DNA from: Larix kaempferi
Taxonomy: Eukaryota > Streptophyta > Pinopsida > Pinales > Pinaceae
Length of the DNA: 64,000 nt
Direction of reading: 5' to 3'
Assembly: GCA_027924585.1 (NCBI GenBank)
Contig: BSBM01000826.1
Span: 11,067,501 to 11,131,500 of the forward strand
Below, piece by piece: positions 58,210-64,000 of the stretch. The translations under genes were made by a program, and so were the position numbers. The number at the start of each line of letters is the position of its first letter. Position 1 is the first letter of the stretch. Below the pieces are notes generated by a model, which saw nothing but the letters and a program-made list of their open reading frames with translations, had not been told where the DNA came from and did no database searches.

Positions 58210-58226
58210 CCCCGGCAACGGCGCCA
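58210..58226 (-). other. Primer-binding site of interior 3 (tRNA-Asp)
   Basis: Identical to 25660-25676, a perfect complement of the tRNA-Asp 3' end. Confidence 0.88.
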
Positions 58227-59380
58227 AAATTTTAGCACTCGGATTTTCCTTGGGGTGTATCAAAGAAACCCCAAGGTAACCTATTTCAAACCAATCTTTA
58301 GACTGAAAGTTGGCCTCCTTAAGCCAGAGAGGGCTCTCTTAACAAATCTTCCATCCAATGTCACTACGACAGCAGTTTGACAATGAAACCCAAGGGCTAA
58401 TTTGTAAATTTATAATAACAAAAACTTTGTTGGTTTTAAATGAGGTGGCTAGATCAACATGAATAGGATACCATTGGGCAATGGAGTCGAGAAAACAGAA
58501 AAATATGGACCAACAGTTAAACAAATATTTTCATACAAAGGCAAGATAGCTGTCTTATTACAGTCAATAAGATTTTTTGCAGGTGATAAGGAAAGAAATA
58601 AAGACATTCCATTAACAACGGGCATCAATTTTCAGATGAATCCACTGTTAATTTTAGAGAAATAAATGGATACTCAGATGCGGATAAATCGAGGCATAGA
58701 ACATGAATCTCAATCTATATGAATGTTCATCTAAGCATAGAAGAAAATGACATAATGAAAGGCATAACAAAGAAAGTAAACTTGCACAAGTAGAGAAAGG
58801 GAAAGGGTACAGACTGAAATTTTTAAACAACACATGAATCTTTGATGAAAAATCTGTTCAGTTCTGAGATCTTTATTAATTTCTGAAAGCCCTTCAAAAC
58901 ATCCGAAATGGGTCTCTCCTTACAGAAAATCCAACCCCTTACATGTTGTAAAATGTATAATTTATACAAAAATTTGCCCTCTAAGCAAACCCTAACTGTA
59001 TTTTTCTAAAAATAGCTTCTTGGAATAATAAACTAACTAATTTTTTACAAATAAAACAAATCTAGAGCGGTTGCAAAATATCTCGAGTGAGAGAATATAG
59101 AGGAATTTTGAAATTTTCTTCAAACTGCTAATTCCAGGGCTTAAAATCATCCTTATTTTCCACCTGTCGAATATCCTGGAAATCAACTTCTATTTGCTAT
59201 TTCAATGCCTATAAATCTGGATCTTCCTGCCACCTATGTTCCTTTTCTTTAACTACCTATTGTTTATGTGCCAACCGCTGAGTGATGTTGTATATTTTTT
59301 ATAATTCCTTTGCCCTCGTCCACTTCATCTTTGACCTGCTGAGCTATTCTCCGAGCCCTCGGCAATATCCTCAATATAAA

Positions 59381-59632
59381 CTATGTTTCCTTTGTCTTTG
59401 CATACGATATGCCCTGCATCTTCATTTGCCTCAAGTAGCACTCCTCATAAGCAGCATATCCATTTTTTAAAAGAGTCGATAGACCATTATGAATCATGAA
59501 AGTCCTAAGCTGGTATATCAAGAATTTCAACTTAATCATCAGTTTTTCAGCTTCATTAGCCAAGTCACCATCCTCAAACATCCTTGCCTCAAAACTAGAC
59601 TCCGTGTGATTTATTAGCACTACATATCTCAC
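59381..59632 (-). pseudogene. RNL: RNL second piece in LTR D
   Basis: Copy of 26831-27082, 83 open codons, with AYEECYLRQMK. Confidence 0.7.
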
Positions 59633-59643
59633 GTAACCCTTGT

Positions 59644-60123
59644 CTAGGCTCGCATGAAGCTTTCAGGGATGAGCGGAAGTGGAACTTCTTCCAACGCTTT
59701 ATTTAGATGTGTAACAATCTCAGAGTTTACAATTCGGGCCACAAAACCCTCTAAAATTTTACCTTGCACCTCAACATGATCTTTCGTTCCTGGCAATGAA
59801 ATGTCAGCAATTTTATCCCTAACTTCACACGCTGTTCTTGCAGTACCATCTTCACAAAGGTATGAGAAAGCAAGTACACTGTCCCTAAGGCCATCCACAA
59901 TTGCTTTTCATTGACGAGTAATACCCAATCCAGATAAATACTTTGCTTCTGCTTCACCTTCTGCTCATTTGATTTGCAAGATTTTCTCTGCCTCAGCTTT
60001 GTCTTTTGTTGCTACCCCCATTCTTGTGGCTACATTTATTTCATTCATTGCTCTCTTCATAGTTTCATTAGGCTCTATATCAACAATGAGAGTTTGCACT
60101 ATCTGAAATCCATAGTTTTTCAT
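59644..60123 (-). pseudogene. HIR-RNL chimera in LTR D
   Basis: Copy of 27094-27573 with the same TGA in the HIR part and an additional stop near 59,900 (CGT region changed). Confidence 0.7.
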
Positions 60124-60269
60124 AACCTTTTAACTAAAATCGTGGTTTTCTTTCTCCTAATTCTGCAAATGAATGGCGTTAGGGTTCTCGGAATTTTTCA
60201 AGAAAAGTATGAAAAAAAAAATAAGATGACCTTCTTTTATTCCCCACAAAAATAACCGAGGTGGTACCA

Positions 60270-60540
60270 CACGGCCTCTGCAGTGCTAGGTGTTTCTTCA
60301 CTATCGCTGGGCAATGATACCTTGGAGCTATCCTTCCTTGTATTGTATCTACGTGAATGCACGCGGATCTTTGACTTCAATCAATAGAAATCTGAGGCAT
60401 CGCCGGAAGACTTCCAAATGAATTTGTTACAGGTTGAGCTATTGTAACCATTATATTCTGCTAAGTGGGTTGTCCAAACATGCTTTGCCCAAAAGTTGGA
60501 ATTGATATGCCACCCAAACCATCAGAAGCAGCTAACGAAG
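60270..60540 (-). pseudogene. NUP98: NUP98 fragment in LTR D
   Basis: Copy of 27720-27990 with minor changes. Confidence 0.6.
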
Positions 60541-62052
60541 TGCTGAAAAGATACTCATCTCATGTCAAATCCTGTATCCTGGCTGCGAATGGCTGAATTT
60601 ACCAAACTTCGATGACCTTCCGAAAGCTTTCTGTATCTTATGAGGCTTTGGATTGTAAACAAACCATTCGTATTTCACAGGTAACTCAACAGCAGAATGG
60701 TCTTCGACGGTGGCTGATTGCTCGCTTGACTCATTCATGAGTAGCCTAAAAATGATCTTCCTGTATCCATGTTAGCTCAGAAAACTCGGTCACCAGTCAA
60801 GTTTTTTACACGTAGCTGCAGGAGCCATCATATGTTGCAAGTTTTAAATACCCATTATGGCTGAAACCCTAATTTTCTTCTTTCGCCAAATGAAATCTCA
60901 CAAATCTTTGCGCCACTACCTCTGAATGTGAAAGAAATGAGATAACATCGTGCTAGGGGAAGCATTGGGATAGAGTCGACGAGCTTGTGGTAAAATAGTG
61001 TCAGGGTTTTGTCATTCTGTTATAAACAATAAAATGCCAAAAGAGGATACCACTTCCCCTTTTTATATTCCCGCCAATGGTTTGTCTTTCTAAAAATGGT
61101 ACCGCATGGCCCATTTAGTGGGCTTCAATACCACTTTTACATATGCTGGTGAATCAAAAATGTACACGTTGGATGGTGGTTTTCGCACCGCACCGACTTC
61201 ATCTCCTATACACCGAGCATTTTGTAAATGCGGTGTCATGCGGACCGTTGATCCATTTTGAAACTTCTCCATTTGACCTCGTTACGTGTTAGCATGGGAA
61301 TCAAGGATTTGAAAATGCAGCAGTCGCAACAACCTCTCCTCTACATAGCTTTTACACTTCGAAGAAAAACCTGGGCGCGCCAAATACGTTTTATACATGT
61401 TTTCAATCTCGGCCTTTATCCCACATGCAAAATGAAAGAATGTCTTATACTCCTTATATATCCGATGGCTCACTACATATTTCAAGTAACAAACGGGAAA
61501 ATCTTTTGCGTTGAAGGATAAGTGATGCTTTAACCCTCATGGCTTCCGCGCTTGGTCTCATGGTGAATCCCTCGATGCTGGGAACATACCTTTTGCTCCA
61601 TTTTAATTCGACACTTTGGCCCAATATGAAGAATACAACAAACTTTTTTTTTTTATGAAGTCTCCTTACTTCATAAAATTGATTTTTTGGCTAAAAATTA
61701 AAATATCAAAAACCTTCAAAAAGCTTTAACTTTTGGAAAATAGAATATTGAAGCTTTTCCTATTCATAAAACCTCCAATTATGCCCAAATTGTGAAAACC
61801 TTTCTCCATACTTAGTTTTTTTTTCGTCTTTAGCCAGTAAAAATATTAAACACTTTTCTTCGTAAGTTTTGGCTTAGGTTAAAAGCTGTCAAGGCTGCTT
61901 TCGACTTGGGTTTTAAAATTTTTCTAGGTCCTTTATAAAAGCCTTAGTTCACAAATACCCAGGACCATTTTTTTTTCTACAACTTAAGACAAATCGCTCT
62001 TTCTCTGGCAGGCTCGAAACCCCCCGTCATTGAGAATTATTGAATGCTAACA

Positions 62053-64000
62053 ACTAGGCTTACTCTACTTTAGTTGCACTTGTTGAAGATAACGGGTTGA
62101 TTCTAGTTGTTCCACCTTGGTTTTTTAGTATGGCTTCTAGATGAAACACTAGGAATATGGCGGTTGAAATGACTCTCAAAAGATGGTAGGTAGAAGGCAT
62201 GGATAATTTTAGGGGCTAAATTTAGCCCATGGGATAAATTAAGGGGGTTACAAAAATTTAGTGGGCTATTTTCTTATATGGAAAGGTTTTTTTTAGTTGA
62301 AATATATTTGCCCAATATTTATTAGAGAATAAATAAATCCAAAACAAATAGCCTCCCATATATTAATGAGAAAAATGAAAAAAACTATTTTCACCTTAGC
62401 AAAATCTGCCTCCAATTTATGTTTTGCCCCCGATTTCTAAATGGTTGTGGAATCATTCCTTCGCCCCCAATTTTTCAGTAGCGGTGAGACTCCCATGGTT
62501 ATTTTGCACCATTTTTTGTGTAATTTAGGCACACAATTGCATGCTCCTGGATTTTTAGTCAATTTCATGTTGGTACCTTCTTTCACCTCTTGATCTCTAG
62601 TATTCGAGGGAAAATGAAGGGCAATTTTGTCCTATATAAAGAGTGTAATGATTCATGGTTCACGAACATTGGATTTCACTTGTAGGGTGAAGGTTATGTT
62701 TTATGTGATTCCAGTTTTCATTCTTAGTGTTCTCAACATATTAATCTGCACGAAACATCTCCATTGTTGAAAGCTCAAGTCTTGAAGGGGCATACCGCAC
62801 ATGCAATTTATCAGAGAATACATACTCGCATCATGTTTTTTATCCAATAATTAATGCAGTGTGCTTTTTATCATGCATTTTATCTGCAACTACAATAGAT
62901 TATTATAGTGTAAGTTTGTCTTTTATCATTATTTTTATCATGGATGTTTTTCAAGGCGTGTTCAATTCTATGGCACTCATGATTCTTAGTGCTTATTGAG
63001 TGTTTTTAGGGTTTTTATGTATCCTAGGATTACTGGTTTCGTGAAAGCAATATAGAGCTAAGAAGATATGATTTATTTTATGCCTTTTCAAGTTTAAACC
63101 ATCGACTAACATTTAAATGTTATTAGTGGTTGTTACTCTTGATGGAGAGATGCCACGTGGTTTTATATATTCAAAGTAAATTTGTCCTAGTTATTTAATA
63201 TATGCTTTTATTAAGATCTTGCTCTGTGATTATTATTGGACCCGAGGCTTTCATGAGAGTGTGTATGTTCATATTTTTTGTGTGTTATTCTTTATGTTTG
63301 TGATATTTGTAATATAAATCAATGCACGTTGATTATAATGTTGGGGCTACAATGGAATGGCAATTATTTTGACATTATCTTCTTGTATAGTTGTCCAAAG
63401 CCTTCAGGTAGATTCTTTTATTTGTATCGATGAGTTCGTGACTGGTAGATTTTTTATTCGTATTTCCAAGTTCATCAATTTTAATTGTAACAATTTTTTT
63501 TGGGGTTTGGTATTCATTTTACGGTATTTTTCTTTTTGCAAGGGTCATTCAGTAGTAAAATATTTTTTTGTAATTTGTTTTGATGTGTAATCGCTATCAT
63601 CATTCAAAAATGGATCTAGTTATGTATGATGAATATATGATTTAGTTGGAGCACGATACTTATTTCCATCATGATTATATATAATATGTACAAGGAAGGT
63701 TTGACATGATATGTAGACATTCTGCTATTTCATATCTTGTCTTTTGCATTCAATGATGGTGCGAAACCATTTTTACAAAATTTTGCATGCTTTTGAAAAT
63801 TTGAAGGACATAGATATAGAAACCACCTCAGTTTATCTCAGAAAAAATAGTCTTTCGAAGTAGTTCTAATGATATGCATGATGATGCATTAATGTGCTTT
63901 CTATTCTCGTTAGTGTCTGTTCTTATTCCTAATAACCCTTGCAAGTTTCTCACTAACTCTAAAAATTCTAAGTCAAATGACATAATTCATATTTTGATTG
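62053..64000. repeat. Second copy of the spacer at 29505-31454
   Basis: Collinear to the window's end with about a dozen substitutions and one small change near 62,508-62,516. It contains no gene. It is host flank, not TRG sequence, so a block larger than an element was duplicated. Confidence 0.9.

Larger units (their letters stand above)
55135..58229 (-). mobile_element. TRG interior 3 (complete, recombinant)
   Basis: Full interior between LTR C and LTR D. Up to about 57,880 its variants are mostly those of interior 2; beyond about 58,080 they are those of TRG-1. This marks the probable crossover of the large duplication. Confidence 0.88.
58230..62052 (-). repeat. TRG LTR D (full, near-copy of LTR 1)
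   Basis: 3823 bp. It shares with LTR 1 the mutated TTTTAGCAC start, the TGA in HIR and the AATATAAAAAGG TATA variant. At 62053 it passes into the same flank as LTR 1. Confidence 0.9.

Noticed and set aside
58090-64000. Simple assembly copy error as explanation for the right-end repeat
   Set aside because: The copies differ by roughly a dozen bases in 1.95 kb of flank, so it is not an exact duplicate. A haplotype-stitching artefact remains possible and is kept as the main alternative in the finding.

Overview
This is a gene-poor, repeat-dominated piece of a plant nuclear genome, AT-rich and almost entirely built from decayed retrotransposons around one ordinary-looking host gene. Ty3/gypsy, Ty1/copia and L1-type LINE remains with plant-type priming sites, a plant AP2/ERF transcription factor and fragments of plant housekeeping genes point to a seed plant with a large genome. 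A conifer or other gymnosperm is plausible, but that is an inference. All reading is by eye and from memory of protein families; no search was run.

Layout. 1-9.3 kb: a dead plus-strand Ty3/gypsy element (end of a 5' LTR, primer site, gag, zinc knuckles, protease, a second gag-like segment, RT, RNase H, integrase, a 3' ORF). 10.5-14.75 kb: a dead plus-strand L1-type LINE lacking the first part of its endonuclease. 16.45-20.76 kb: a minus-strand Ty1/copia element with very short 86-bp LTRs. 22.0-29.5 kb: a minus-strand non-autonomous LTR element (called TRG here) with a 3.8-kb LTR and a 3.1-kb interior that encodes Gag and a second acidic ORF but no pol. 29.5-33.0 kb: AT-rich spacer. 33.17-34.26 kb: an intact single-exon ABI4-like AP2/ERF gene on the minus strand, with a TATA box and a 60-bp tandem repeat carrying telo-boxes upstream. 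35.5-40.85 kb: LINE fragments and a second copia LTR with its primer site. 40.86-62.05 kb: a tandem chain of TRG LTRs and interiors (LTR A, interior 1, LTR B, interior 2, LTR C, interior 3, LTR D). 62.05-64.0 kb: a second copy of the spacer at 29.5-31.45 kb.

The most interesting signal is inside the TRG LTRs. Each full LTR carries, in the element's own sense and downstream of a TATA-like box, pieces of three unrelated host genes: a nucleoporin NUP98 piece, a hypersensitive-induced-response (HIR, SPFH/band 7) piece and two pieces of plant tRNA ligase RNL. HIR and RNL are joined in frame; in LTR A this chimera is still open over 159 codons. The TRG interior has two ORFs joined by a TGATG stop-start overlap kept in all four copies.

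The right end of the window repeats the left: 58.1-64.0 kb matches 25.5-31.45 kb at an offset of about 32,550 bp, including non-element flank. This looks like a tandem duplication by unequal crossing-over between two TRG interiors, and it predicts a second ABI4-like gene about 1.7-2.8 kb beyond the window. A false haplotype duplication in the assembly is the main alternative.
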